DNA of 64,000 nucleotides, from positions 2,356,001-2,420,000 of the forward strand of contig NZ_CP048649.1 of the NCBI RefSeq assembly GCF_010669305.1, in the 5' to 3' direction. The DNA comes from Aminipila butyrica. Its GTDB lineage: Bacteria; Bacillota; Clostridia; Peptostreptococcales; Anaerovoracaceae. The translations under genes were made by a program, and so were the position numbers. Under the pieces are notes generated by a model. That model saw only the letters and a list, made by a program, of their open reading frames with translations, did not search any database and was not told the DNA's origin. Of the stretch, positions 9,046 to 17,006 are shown one piece after another. The stretch's first letter is position 1. Each line of letters starts with the position of its first letter.

Positions 9046-9076
9046 AGAAAAAAGGCGAATGACTGCGTCATTCGCC
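9046..9076 (-). terminator. Intrinsic terminator of the acyl-CoA dehydrogenase-etfBA operon
   Basis: Perfect 10-base arms (GGCGAATGAC, 9054-9063, and its complement, 9067-9076) surround a three-base loop. A run of seven to eight T on the minus strand (9046-9053) follows. Confidence 0.9.
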
Positions 9077-9143
9077 CCATGCTTCCGCTAAGCCTGACAC
9101 ACCCCGAGGGCTGCGTTCTGGACCAAAGCAGAAAGCGTTCATC

Positions 9144-10424
9144 TTATTTTGTTGTTGCGTCGTACAGTGCTTCTGCGTTATCCCACTCAGCGATAATCTC
9201 AGGAATTACCTTGTACAGGTCGCCACAGATAGCATAGTCAGCCATTTCCATAATCGGTGCATCTGGGTCCTTGTTGATTGCTACGATGATGTCGGAAGTC
9301 TGCATACCAGCCAAATGCTGAATAGCACCGGAAATACCGCAAGCAAAGTAAATCTTAGGCTTTACAGTTGTACCAGTCTGGCCTACCTGGTGGGAGTGAT
9401 CGATCCAGCCAGCATCAACAGCTGCTCTGGAAGAACCTACTACACCGCCAACCTTATCGGCAAACTTCTTAATCAGGTCGAAACCAGCTGCATCGCCCAG
9501 ACCTCTTCCGCCGGAGCAGATGATGTCTGCGTCTGTCAGGGAAACCATTTCCTTAGCAGACTTTACGATTTCTACAATCTGAACATGAATATCGTCCTGG
9601 CTCACTTCTGGCTTGAATACGGTCAGGATACCCTTTGCGCCTTCAACCTTATCTCTCTTCTGCATTACACCAGGTCGTACAGTGGACATCTGCGGTCTTG
9701 TTCTAGGGCAGATGATAGTAGCCATCAGGTTACCACCGAAAGCAGGACGAGTCTGCTTGATGCCAGTGGATGGATCGGATGGGTCCAGTGTAGATGTATC
9801 TAATGTTGTATTCTTATTTGCATAGTCAATGTAGCTGGATACCTTTACGTCTAATCTAGTGCAGTCTGCAGTCAGACCAGTGTTGCATCTAGCTGCTACT
9901 CTAGGAGCCAGGTCACGGCCGATGTGTGTCGCACCGTACAGTACGATTTCCGGCTTATGCACGTCGATAGCATCTGTCAGAACCTTTGTATAAGCATCTG
10001 TCGTGTACTGCTTCAACAGCGGGTGCTCGATCAGAATTACTTCTTCTGCACCGTATGCATAGCACTCATCAGTCAGGTGAGCCACGCTATCGCCTACCAG
10101 AACAGCACATACCTTTGTATCTTCACTGATTTCTCTAGCCAATCTGTGTCCTTCGCCAATCAGCTCCAGAGCCACGTTCATCAGCTTGCCTTCTCTCTGC
10201 TCAGCAAATACCCAGATGTTCTTGTATGCGCTTAAGTCAACAACTTCATCTCCGCCTGTATTTTCGATGGCATCGAACGGACACTTAGAAATACAAGCCT
10301 TACAAGCTGTACACTTTTCGTTGATAACAGCTAATTTTCCTTCCATGTCGATTGCATCGAATGGACAAGCTTTAATACAAAGCTTGCAGCCTTTACATTT
10401 ATCATTTATTACTCGAATAGCCAT
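9144..10424 (-). CDS. etfA: Electron transfer flavoprotein alpha subunit with N-terminal 2[4Fe-4S] domain
   Basis: This 426-residue protein is about 90 residues longer than plain EtfA. The extra N-terminal part is a ferredoxin domain with cysteines C10, C13, C16, C20 and C38, C41, C44, C48. The rest is EtfA, with the FAD-binding C-terminal region containing CSGGRGLGD, GSSRAAVDAGW and the GISGAIQHLAGM motif. This fusion is known from CarE of the Acetobacterium caffeyl-CoA reductase complex and from other bifurcating Etf proteins. By that precedent the complex may couple NADH-dependent acyl-CoA reduction to ferredoxin reduction. It is the last gene of the operon. Confidence 0.95.
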   Translation of the reverse strand: MAIRVINDKCKGCKLCIKACPFDAIDMEGKLAVINEKCTACKACISKCPFDAIENTGGDEVVDLSAYKNIWVFAEQREGKLMNVALELIGEGHRLAREISEDTKVCAVLVGDSVAHLTDECYAYGAEEVILIEHPLLKQYTTDAYTKVLTDAIDVHKPEIVLYGATHIGRDLAPRVAARCNTGLTADCTRLDVKVSSYIDYANKNTTLDTSTLDPSDPSTGIKQTRPAFGGNLMATIICPRTRPQMSTVRPGVMQKRDKVEGAKGILTVFKPEVSQDDIHVQIVEIVKSAKEMVSLTDADIICSGGRGLGDAAGFDLIKKFADKVGGVVGSSRAAVDAGWIDHSHQVGQTGTTVKPKIYFACGISGAIQHLAGMQTSDIIVAINKDPDAPIMEMADYAICGDLYKVIPEIIAEWDNAEALYDATTK

Positions 10425-10443
10425 TGTATAAATCCTCCTCCGC

Positions 10444-11238
10444 TTAGATTACGTGCTTACCTTTTAGATTTACTAAAAGTGTCTTTGCAACATCATTTAC
10501 CGTGTCCCCTTCAATTGTTACACCCTTGCCCTTTGGAGCCGGTGTAAATGAACGGAATACGTTTGTAGGAGAAGCTTCCAAGCCTACTGTAGCCAGATCT
10601 ACTTCGATATCTGCTGCATTCCAAACCTTGATCTCCTTCTGTCCAAAGATACCCTTCATGGACATGTATCTTGGATCGTTCAGTTCTTTGATGGTAGTCA
10701 GCATGCAAGGAGTCTGAAGCTTAATCAGCTCATAACCGTCTTCCATCTGTCTCTTCACTGTGATGTCCTTCATGTTTGCATCGATGTTGAACTCTTCTAC
10801 GTAAGTTACCTGAGGAATGCCCAGCTTTTCAGCCAACTGAGGTCCTACCTGAGCTGTATCTCCGTCGATAGCCTGACGACCAGCAAACATCAGGTCAAAG
10901 TGACCCAGTTTCTTTACAGCAGCTTCCAACGTGTTGGAAGTAGCCCAAGTGTCAGAACCGCCTACTGCTCTGTCGGAGATTAAAACGCCTTCATCTGCGC
11001 CCTTAGCCAGACATTCAAACAGCAAATCTTTTGCCTGCGGAGGGCCCATGGTGATAACAGTAATATAAGTATCAGGATACTGATCCTTAATCTTTAAAGC
11101 CTCTTCTAAAGCGTTTGCATCATCGTGATTCAAAATGCTAGGTACGCCATCACGGATAAGCGTTCCTGTCTTAGGGTTAATCTTAATCTCGTTTGTATCA
11201 GGAACTTGTTTTGCGCATACGATAATCTTAAATGCCAT
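10444..11238 (-). CDS. etfB: Electron transfer flavoprotein beta subunit
   Basis: This 264-residue EtfB begins with the conserved IIVCAKQVPDT and contains the AGRQAIDGDTAQVGPQLAE segment that contacts a nucleotide; in bifurcating Etfs this is the FAD that receives NADH electrons. It lies between the acyl-CoA dehydrogenase (21 bp) and etfA (19 bp), so the three subunits are co-transcribed. The start at 11238 has a good GGAGG-type site. Confidence 0.96.
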   Translation of the reverse strand: MAFKIIVCAKQVPDTNEIKINPKTGTLIRDGVPSILNHDDANALEEALKIKDQYPDTYITVITMGPPQAKDLLFECLAKGADEGVLISDRAVGGSDTWATSNTLEAAVKKLGHFDLMFAGRQAIDGDTAQVGPQLAEKLGIPQVTYVEEFNIDANMKDITVKRQMEDGYELIKLQTPCMLTTIKELNDPRYMSMKGIFGQKEIKVWNAADIEVDLATVGLEASPTNVFRSFTPAPKGKGVTIEGDTVNDVAKTLLVNLKGKHVI

Positions 11239-11259
11239 TTTCTATTTCCTCCCTCTTCT

Positions 11260-12405
11260 TTATTTACCCAGTACAGCTGCTGCAATGACGATCTTCTGAA
11301 CTTCAGATGTTCCTTCGTAGATTTCAGTAATCTTCGCGTCTCTCATCATTCGCTCTACTGGATAATCCTTCGTGTAACCATAACCGCCGTGTAACTGAAC
11401 GCACTTAGTCGTTACATGCATAGCAGTTTCTGCTGCAAACAGCTTCGCCATAGCAGATTGTGTACCATAAGGAAGGTGCTTTTCCTTCAGATCTGCTGCC
11501 TGGTAAATCAAAAGTCTGGAAGCTTCAATGCGAGTCTTCATGTCAGCAACCTCAAACTGCAGCGCCTGCATCTGAGACAGCTTCTTACCAAACTGCTTTC
11601 TAGCCTTCATGTATTCTACAGTTACATCAAATGCGCCCTGTGCAATACCCAGCGCCTGAGATGCGATACCGATACGGCCGCCGTCCAGTGTTGACATAGC
11701 AACTTTGAAGCCGTCGCCAATTCCGCCTAACATTCTGTCAGCAGGAATTCTGCAGTTTACCATAACCAGCTCTGTAGTAGAAGATGCGCAAATACCCATC
11801 TTGTCTTCGGTCTTTCCAATGGAGAAGCCTTCGTCGTCCTTTTCTACGATAAATGCAGAAATGCCGCCTCTGGTTCCCTTGGATTTATCAGTCATAGCCA
11901 TTACCACGAACGTTTCAGCGTATCCGCCGTTAGTAATGAACACTTTTGCACCGTTCAGGATGTAATGATCGCCGTCTTTTATAGCTCTCGTCTGCTGTCC
12001 AGCAGCATCTGTACCTGCATTTGGCTCAGTTAAACCGAACGCACCCAGCTTCTTGCCTGATAACAGGTCCGGCAGGTACTTCTTCTTCTGTTCTTCTGTA
12101 CCCCAAGCAAAGATTGGCCAGCAACAAAGGGATGTGTGGGCGGAGCAGATAACGCCTGTTGACGCACATACTCTGGACAGTTCTTCTACTGTGATGGCAT
12201 AGGAGAGAGCATCTCCGCCAGCTCCACCGTATTCAGTAGGGAACGGAACGCCAAGCAGACCGTATTTTGCCATTTTTTCAACTGTTTCAACCGGAAATCT
12301 GTGCTCCTGATCAATTTCAGCAGCCAGCGGTTCAACTTCATTAACAGCAAACTCTCTTACCATTTTTCTTACAAATTCTTGTTCTTTCGTTAGTTGAAAG
12401 TTCAT
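11260..12405 (-). CDS. Acyl-CoA dehydrogenase (butyryl-CoA dehydrogenase/CarC type)
   Basis: This 381-residue flavoprotein is full length for the short-chain acyl-CoA dehydrogenase family. It has the FAD/substrate segment FGLTEPNAGTDA, the C-terminal signature QLHGGYGYTKDYPVERMMRDAKITEIYEGTSE, and the catalytic base Glu expected within EIYEGTSE. With the Etf subunits it should reduce enoyl-CoA such as crotonyl-CoA. No crotonase, thiolase or hydroxybutyryl-CoA dehydrogenase gene is adjacent, so the physiological substrate may be another enoyl-CoA, as with caffeyl-CoA reductase. First gene of the operon, with a Rex-like inverted repeat upstream. Confidence 0.94.
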   Translation of the reverse strand: MNFQLTKEQEFVRKMVREFAVNEVEPLAAEIDQEHRFPVETVEKMAKYGLLGVPFPTEYGGAGGDALSYAITVEELSRVCASTGVICSAHTSLCCWPIFAWGTEEQKKKYLPDLLSGKKLGAFGLTEPNAGTDAAGQQTRAIKDGDHYILNGAKVFITNGGYAETFVVMAMTDKSKGTRGGISAFIVEKDDEGFSIGKTEDKMGICASSTTELVMVNCRIPADRMLGGIGDGFKVAMSTLDGGRIGIASQALGIAQGAFDVTVEYMKARKQFGKKLSQMQALQFEVADMKTRIEASRLLIYQAADLKEKHLPYGTQSAMAKLFAAETAMHVTTKCVQLHGGYGYTKDYPVERMMRDAKITEIYEGTSEVQKIVIAAAVLGK

Positions 12406-12515
12406 GTAAATGCCTCCTTAAATTATAATAACGGCGCACTTCCCTAGGAGAAAAGTGTCCTTACGCTCGCTTATGTGTTTGAGTTTTCATACCTAAAATC
12501 CTCATAAGCTCATGT

Positions 12516-12552
12516 TAGTTAAATATATAACAGCATACAATATATATTTAAC
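12516..12552. promoter_or_regulatory. Inverted repeat upstream of acyl-CoA dehydrogenase, Rex-like operator candidate
   Basis: GTTAAATATATA (12518-12529) is repeated exactly inverted at 12541-12552 with an 11-bp spacer, so the centres lie 23 bp apart. The left part, 12516-12533, matches the Rex consensus TTGTTAA-N4-TTAACAA at 11 of 14 positions. Rex is the NADH/NAD+ sensor that controls butyryl-CoA synthesis genes in clostridia. The rest of the 293-bp gap (12406-12698) is AT-rich; I could not settle on a -35/-10 pair. Confidence 0.45.
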
Positions 12553-12698
12553 ACCACTTCACTTATATTTGCAAGCACTTTTTAGCACATTTCCCGGCTT
12601 TTATACAAAATCCTAGATTTTCCAGTAATAATCAAAAAGTTCTGACAAATTTGCCGAAAAAAACAGGGCAAAAGTAGCTTTTACCCTGTAAAATCTGA

Positions 12699-13451
12699 CT
12701 ATTTTTCACAACTCAGGCGCATGTTTTCCAACACCCGTTTTTCTATGCGTGAGACTTGAACTTGTGATATTCCTAACAAATTAGCAATTTGCTGCTGAGT
12801 CATATCCCGGAAGTACCTGAGCACAATAATCTTTCTTTCCTTTTCTTCCAGCTTACCTATGATATTTTTTAAACAAATGACATCCACCAAGTTCTCCTCG
12901 GCAGATTGATAGCCTTGACTACCCTCAGCGCTATATTGCTGGAGACTTTCCGGATCATCCATGCTCTGCAGATTATACAGGGCATCTTCCGCTTCCATAA
13001 TTTCCAGCACCTGCTCCGATGGCACGCCCATCTCCTGGGCCAGCTGACTCAACTTAGGGGAGGTGCCATTCTTATAATAGAGGGCTTCTCGCGCCTGTTT
13101 TAACTTTCTTATGTCTAGCTTCATCTGCCGGCTAATCTTTATCCGCCCGTCATCCCGTATATACCGCTTGATTTCACCTAAAATCATCGGCACCGCATAT
13201 GTAGAAAACATGACATCGTAAGATGGGTTAAAGCGGTCAATAGATTTCAGTAACCCCAGATAGCCGATTTGAATCAGATCCTCCAATTCATAGCCGACAC
13301 CTACATATTTTAAAGCCAAGCTCTTGACCAGACCGGTATTTTGCGAGACCAACAGCTCCCGTGCTGTTTCATCGCCCTCTTTGGCCCGCTGAATTAGATC
13401 ATAGGTATCTTCTTTTCTGACAGCTGTGTAACTATAGCTCATACCCGGCAT
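12699..13451 (-). CDS. sigF: Sporulation sigma factor SigF
   Basis: This 250-residue sigma-70-family protein has region 2 (ELLVSQNTGLVKSLALKY, then YELEDLIQIGYLGLLKSIDRF), the FSTYAVPMILGEIKRYIRDDG core typical of SigF/SigG/SigB, and region 4 ending in QVQVSRIEKRVLENMR. SigF is the first forespore-specific sigma factor, held inactive by SpoIIAB. Identity follows from the spoIIAA-spoIIAB-sigF order. The start overlaps the end of spoIIAB; ATG codons at 13451 and 13442 are both possible. Confidence 0.97.
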   Translation of the reverse strand: MPGMSYSYTAVRKEDTYDLIQRAKEGDETARELLVSQNTGLVKSLALKYVGVGYELEDLIQIGYLGLLKSIDRFNPSYDVMFSTYAVPMILGEIKRYIRDDGRIKISRQMKLDIRKLKQAREALYYKNGTSPKLSQLAQEMGVPSEQVLEIMEAEDALYNLQSMDDPESLQQYSAEGSQGYQSAEENLVDVICLKNIIGKLEEKERKIIVLRYFRDMTQQQIANLLGISQVQVSRIEKRVLENMRLSCEK

Positions 13452-13869
13452 CCAACTTCTTCATCATCGATACCCTAGTTCCCTCTCCCGGCTTAGAGGT
13501 TACTTCCACCCGGTCTGTGAAGCTCTCCATAACGGTGAAACCCATACCAGCCCGTTCTTCCGTACTCCCGGTGGTGAACAAGGGCTCCCTGGCCTTTTGA
13601 ATATCTTCAATGCCCACTCCGCTGTCCTCAACAGACAAAAAAATGGTCCGATCTTCGTCGTAACTGCATTCCACCGAGACTACGCCAGTGGGTTCATTTT
13701 TATAACCGTGGATGATGGCATTGCTCACGGCCTCCGACACGCTGGTCTTAATTTCGGCAATCTCCTCAATGGTGGGATCCAGCTCCGCAAAGAATCCGGC
13801 CACCGCTGTTCTGGCAAAGCTCTCGTTGGCAGAGAGACTTAAAAATTCAATCTTTACCTTATTTACCAT
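13432..13869 (-). CDS. spoIIAB: Anti-sigma F factor / serine kinase SpoIIAB
   Basis: This 145-residue GHKL-family ATPase has the N box (VSNAIIHGY), the G1 box (VEDSGVGIED) and the G2 box (ERAGMGFTVMESF). It binds SigF and phosphorylates SpoIIAA, releasing SigF only in the forespore. Its ends overlap the neighbouring genes by 11 and up to 20 bp, as in other spoIIA operons, which suggests coupled translation and fixed stoichiometry. Confidence 0.97.
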   Translation of the reverse strand: MVNKVKIEFLSLSANESFARTAVAGFFAELDPTIEEIAEIKTSVSEAVSNAIIHGYKNEPTGVVSVECSYDEDRTIFLSVEDSGVGIEDIQKAREPLFTTGSTEERAGMGFTVMESFTDRVEVTSKPGEGTRVSMMKKLDAGYEL

Positions 13870-14242
13870 TGGCTGATACCTCCATCTGTTCTTCCATTAC
13901 CTGAAAGGTCTCTAGGGCTTCGTACAAGTCATCGCAGCAGCGGATGATGGTAAAGATTCCTGCCATTTCCAGTATAAGCCGCACGTATTTAGAGCAGCCG
14001 CAGATTCGAATCTCACCGCCTCGTTCCTTCACCTTGTTATATCTTCCCATGACGACCCCGATGCCGGAGCTGTCCATAAACTCCACTTTTGAAAAATTTA
14101 AAATCATATTTTTACTCTTGAAGGCGTCCATCGTCCGGTCAATTTCTTCTCTGGCTTGAGTTGCCTGATGATGATCCAGATCGCCTACGATACTTACTAT
14201 CAAAACATCGTCTTTCATCTGAAAGTCCAAATAAGTCTGCAT
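13859..14242 (-). CDS. spoIIAA: Anti-sigma F factor antagonist SpoIIAA
   Basis: This 127-residue STAS-domain protein carries the FMDSSGIGVVMGRY motif, in which the second Ser of DSSG is the residue phosphorylated by SpoIIAB and dephosphorylated by SpoIIE. Dephosphorylated SpoIIAA frees SigF. It is the first gene of the operon. The ATG follows GAGGGGG, and a TATAAT box and a Spo0A-type box lie upstream. Confidence 0.97.
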   Translation of the reverse strand: MQTYLDFQMKDDVLIVSIVGDLDHHQATQAREEIDRTMDAFKSKNMILNFSKVEFMDSSGIGVVMGRYNKVKERGGEIRICGCSKYVRLILEMAGIFTIIRCCDDLYEALETFQVMEEQMEVSANGK

Positions 14243-14284
14243 GTTAAAACCCCCTCACACGCTGCAAGTATTTCCAACAATTTC

Positions 14285-14313
14285 ATTATATGCTTTCTGA
14301 AATAACTTGTCCT
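14285..14313 (-). promoter_or_regulatory. Probable spoIIA operon promoter
   Basis: On the minus strand TATAAT (14285-14290) follows AGGACA (14308-14313) with a 17-bp spacer. The AAGGACAAG stretch also resembles a SigH -35 element, but I could not find a matching SigH -10, so the class of promoter is open. It lies within the 109 bp between thiI and spoIIAA. Confidence 0.45.
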
Positions 14314-14343
14314 TAAGAGAATAAGGGGGTTTCATTCTATTTT

Positions 14344-14350
14344 TGTCGAA
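14344..14350 (+). promoter_or_regulatory. Spo0A box upstream of spoIIA
   Basis: TGTCGAA, a full match to the 7-base Spo0A box core, lies about 30 bp upstream of the -35 of the spoIIA promoter, next to the thiI stop. Spo0A~P activates spoIIA in spore formers. A 7-base match can occur by chance, so position is the main support. Confidence 0.5.
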
Positions 14351-14351
14351 A

Positions 14352-15542
14352 CTAATCTCGGGGAAATATGTGGACCATTTCCTTGGAAGCGATGGCCGCT
14401 TCAATGAGTTCTTCCACCTGCAAGCGGCTTTCCGATTCCAAGATTTTTTCCAGCTTAGGTTTGGTGCTAGGATGTTTCGGCAAAAATACCGTGCAGCAAT
14501 CCTCATAGGGCTGGATAGACGTCTCGAAAGTTCCAATCTCCTGAGCCTTGTCCATTATATCCACCTTGTCCATGGCAATCAGCGGTCTCATAACTGGCAT
14601 TTGTACGGAAGCATCGGTGACCACCAAGGATTCTGCTGTCTGACTAGCCACCTGGCCTAAATTCTCACCGGTAATCAGCATGGTGCAGCCGGTGTTCTGA
14701 GCTACCTGCTCCGCAATTCGCATCATGAACCGTCGAACCAGAATAGTGGTTTCCTCCTCTGGACAGTTCTGAACAATCTGCTCCTGAATCGGAAGCAGGT
14801 TAATCACGTGCATTTTAAAACGACCGCAGTAGGTGGCGACAATACCTGCCAGCTGTTCCACCTTTTCCTGAGCCCGCTCACTGGTGTAAGGATAAGAATG
14901 AAAGTGGACAGCCTCAATCATCATGCCCCGCTTGGCCATCATCCAAGCCGCCACCGGCGAATCAATGCCTCCAGACAACAGCACCATCCCCTTGCCATTG
15001 GTTCCTAACGGCAGTCCGCCAAATCCAGAAATTTTCTGCTCGTAAATATAGGACTTCTCCCGCCGTACATCCACGAACAGCAGACACTCCGGATTGTGCA
15101 CATCTACCTTCAACACCTTACAGCCGATGAGAATCTTGGCACCAATCTGCCGGCCGATTTCCGGCGAGGTAACTGGAAAGGTTTTATCCGCTCTTTTTGC
15201 TTCCACCTTAAAAGTTTTTACACCTTTTTCCTCAATCAGCTGAGACATAACCGCTACAGCCGCCTCTCCAATCTTCTCCATATCCGACTCCACTTCCAAA
15301 GCAGGACTGATGGAGGCTACACCGAAGACCTTGGAGATCTGCCCGATTACCTCGGCCTTAGGGTAGCTCTTGTCCGTCCGCACAAAGATCAGACCCTCGT
15401 GGCGCCGAACCTCGGCTCCTTCAAACCGCTTCAGCATCTTCTTAATCCGATCTACCAGCATCCGCTCAAAGTACGGCTTGTTCATGCCTTTCAGGGCTAC
15501 TTCCCCGCAGCGCACAATAAAAATATTTCGATCATCTGTCAT
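14352..15542 (-). CDS. thiI: tRNA 4-thiouridine synthase ThiI
   Basis: This 396-residue protein has an N-terminal THUMP region (residues ~60-165) and a PP-loop with the ATP-binding SGGIDSPVAAW at about 186-196. It uses sulfur from a cysteine desulfurase to make 4-thiouridine at tRNA position 8 and may serve thiamine synthesis. The C-terminal rhodanese domain of E. coli ThiI is absent, as in Bacillus. The desulfurase gene lies 91 bp upstream on the same strand, supporting a dedicated sulfur donor pair. AAGGAAA precedes the ATG. Confidence 0.95.
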   Translation of the reverse strand: MTDDRNIFIVRCGEVALKGMNKPYFERMLVDRIKKMLKRFEGAEVRRHEGLIFVRTDKSYPKAEVIGQISKVFGVASISPALEVESDMEKIGEAAVAVMSQLIEEKGVKTFKVEAKRADKTFPVTSPEIGRQIGAKILIGCKVLKVDVHNPECLLFVDVRREKSYIYEQKISGFGGLPLGTNGKGMVLLSGGIDSPVAAWMMAKRGMMIEAVHFHSYPYTSERAQEKVEQLAGIVATYCGRFKMHVINLLPIQEQIVQNCPEEETTILVRRFMMRIAEQVAQNTGCTMLITGENLGQVASQTAESLVVTDASVQMPVMRPLIAMDKVDIMDKAQEIGTFETSIQPYEDCCTVFLPKHPSTKPKLEKILESESRLQVEELIEAAIASKEMVHIFPRD

Positions 15543-15633
15543 CTGTTTATTTCCTTTCCTTGCAGCCTGAGCTGCTTCCTTCCTTATATATTGTCAGCAC
15601 TAGCTTCGAGAGCGTTCTTCTTCCCTATACGCC

Positions 15634-16821
15634 TTACCGAAAGCTGCCCAATTTTCTAAATCGGCCCACCGCTTGTTTTAACTGCTCTACTACGTAGTCT
15701 ATTTCTTCCATGGTATTAAACTCACTAAAGCTGAAACGGATTGCTCCTTCAATTTCCTTGTCCTTCAGTCCCATAGCTCTCAATACGTGACTCTGCCCTT
15801 TCTTGTTAGAGGAACAGGCCGAGCCCGTAGATACGTAGATGTCTGCCTGCTCCAGAGAATGGAGTAAAACCTCTCCCCGGGTTCCCAGAAAGGAGACGTT
15901 CAGCACAGAAGGACAGCAAAGACCACCATCCCAGCCAAGACTGTCTGTTTCCGGACTGTTTAGCCGCACTTCCGGAATTTCTGCCTGAATCCCACCTAGC
16001 AGGCGGGCCCGGGCGGCAGATACGGCTTTCATCCGTTCTTCCATGCGGCTGCTCATTTGCTGTACGGCCTGTCCAAAACCCGCGATAGCCGGCACATTTT
16101 CTGTTCCCGACCGCAGGTGCCGTTCCTGGCCTCCTCCCAGCAGATAGGGCTCTATAGACAATCCCTTGCGAATGTACAATGCACCGATACCCTTAGGCCC
16201 GTGAATCTTATGACCGCTGAGGGAAATCAGATCGGCATCCCGAGCTAAAACCGGCAGCTTGCCGAAAGCCTGCACGGCATCGGTATGGAAAAGAATATCC
16301 GTACCGTGCTTTTCATTGTACACTTGACGGAGGCTGCCAATCTCCTGAATAGGTTGAATGGTACCCACCTCGTTGTTTACCCCCATGACGGAAATGAGAA
16401 TAGTATCCTCAGACAGGGCTGCTGCTAACGCATCCATATCCACCAGACCTTTTTGATCCACGCCGATACGCTCTACGGTAAATCCGGTGTGTGCCAGCCG
16501 TTCGACAGCCTCCAGCACAGCCGGATGCTCCACTGCCGTGGTGATTACCTTCCGTCCCCGACGTTGACGGGCAGCAGCTGCTCCGATTAAAGCCGTATTG
16601 TCTGCTTCTGTACCGCCGGAAGTAAAAATGATTTCTTCTTCCCTGGCTCCCATGGCATCCCCTAGACTTTTTCTGGCTGCCTTTACCGCTTTTTCCGCCG
16701 TCAATCCCAGTCGGTGCAGAGAAGAGGGATTGCCAAAATCCTCTTGGAGGAAAATCATCATCCGCTCCGCTGCCTCCCGGTATGGCTTGGTGGTCGAGCT
16801 GTTATCCAAATATACAAACAT
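15634..16821 (-). CDS. Cysteine desulfurase (NifS/IscS family, NifZ-like partner of ThiI)
   Basis: This 395-residue PLP enzyme starts with VYLDNSSTTKPYREA, has the HTDAVQAFGK segment, the PLP-binding Lys in LSGHKIHGPKG, and the active-site Cys in STGSACSSNKKG. It takes sulfur from cysteine as a persulfide. Its position just upstream of thiI matches the Bacillus nifZ-thiI pair, so a tRNA-thiolation role is likelier than general Fe-S assembly; no iscU or sufU is adjacent. AGAGAGG precedes the ATG. Confidence 0.94.
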   Translation of the reverse strand: MFVYLDNSSTTKPYREAAERMMIFLQEDFGNPSSLHRLGLTAEKAVKAARKSLGDAMGAREEEIIFTSGGTEADNTALIGAAAARQRRGRKVITTAVEHPAVLEAVERLAHTGFTVERIGVDQKGLVDMDALAAALSEDTILISVMGVNNEVGTIQPIQEIGSLRQVYNEKHGTDILFHTDAVQAFGKLPVLARDADLISLSGHKIHGPKGIGALYIRKGLSIEPYLLGGGQERHLRSGTENVPAIAGFGQAVQQMSSRMEERMKAVSAARARLLGGIQAEIPEVRLNSPETDSLGWDGGLCCPSVLNVSFLGTRGEVLLHSLEQADIYVSTGSACSSNKKGQSHVLRAMGLKDKEIEGAIRFSFSEFNTMEEIDYVVEQLKQAVGRFRKLGSFR

Positions 16822-16889
16822 ATGCTTTTGTCCTCTCTATTTGCAGGGATCTGCCTGATGAACCCCTTGCTGCTTCGTTGTCTTCTACG

Positions 16890-16917
16890 AGTATACCACA
16901 GACGTCCTTCCTGTTCA
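16890..16917 (-). promoter_or_regulatory. Possible promoter of the desulfurase-thiI pair
   Basis: TGAACA (16912-16917) and TATACT (16890-16895) lie 16 bp apart on the minus strand, after the rny terminator and about 70 bp before the desulfurase ATG. Confidence 0.42.
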
Positions 16918-16956
16918 CCGTTTTTTTTCGGCAACCCAGGAGAGGCAGACGTCCAA

Positions 16957-16986
16957 AAGACCCCGCAGAACAAACTGCAGGGTCTT
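16957..16986 (-). terminator. Intrinsic terminator of rny
   Basis: Arms 16957-16968 and 16975-16986 (AAGACCCCGCAG and its near complement, one wobble) flank a six-base loop, with TTTT following on the minus strand. It separates rny from the desulfurase gene. Confidence 0.85.
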
Positions 16987-17006
16987 CAATTCATTTCATC
17001 ATAATA

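Noticed and set aside
12518..12552. The inverted repeat read as a terminator of sporulation or metabolic genes
   Set aside because: It is pure A/T in the arms except the ends, lies upstream of the operon start and has no T tail.
14255..14536. 93-codon minus-strand frame between spoIIAA and thiI
   Set aside because: Most of it overlaps thiI in another frame, and the rest covers the spoIIA promoter region.
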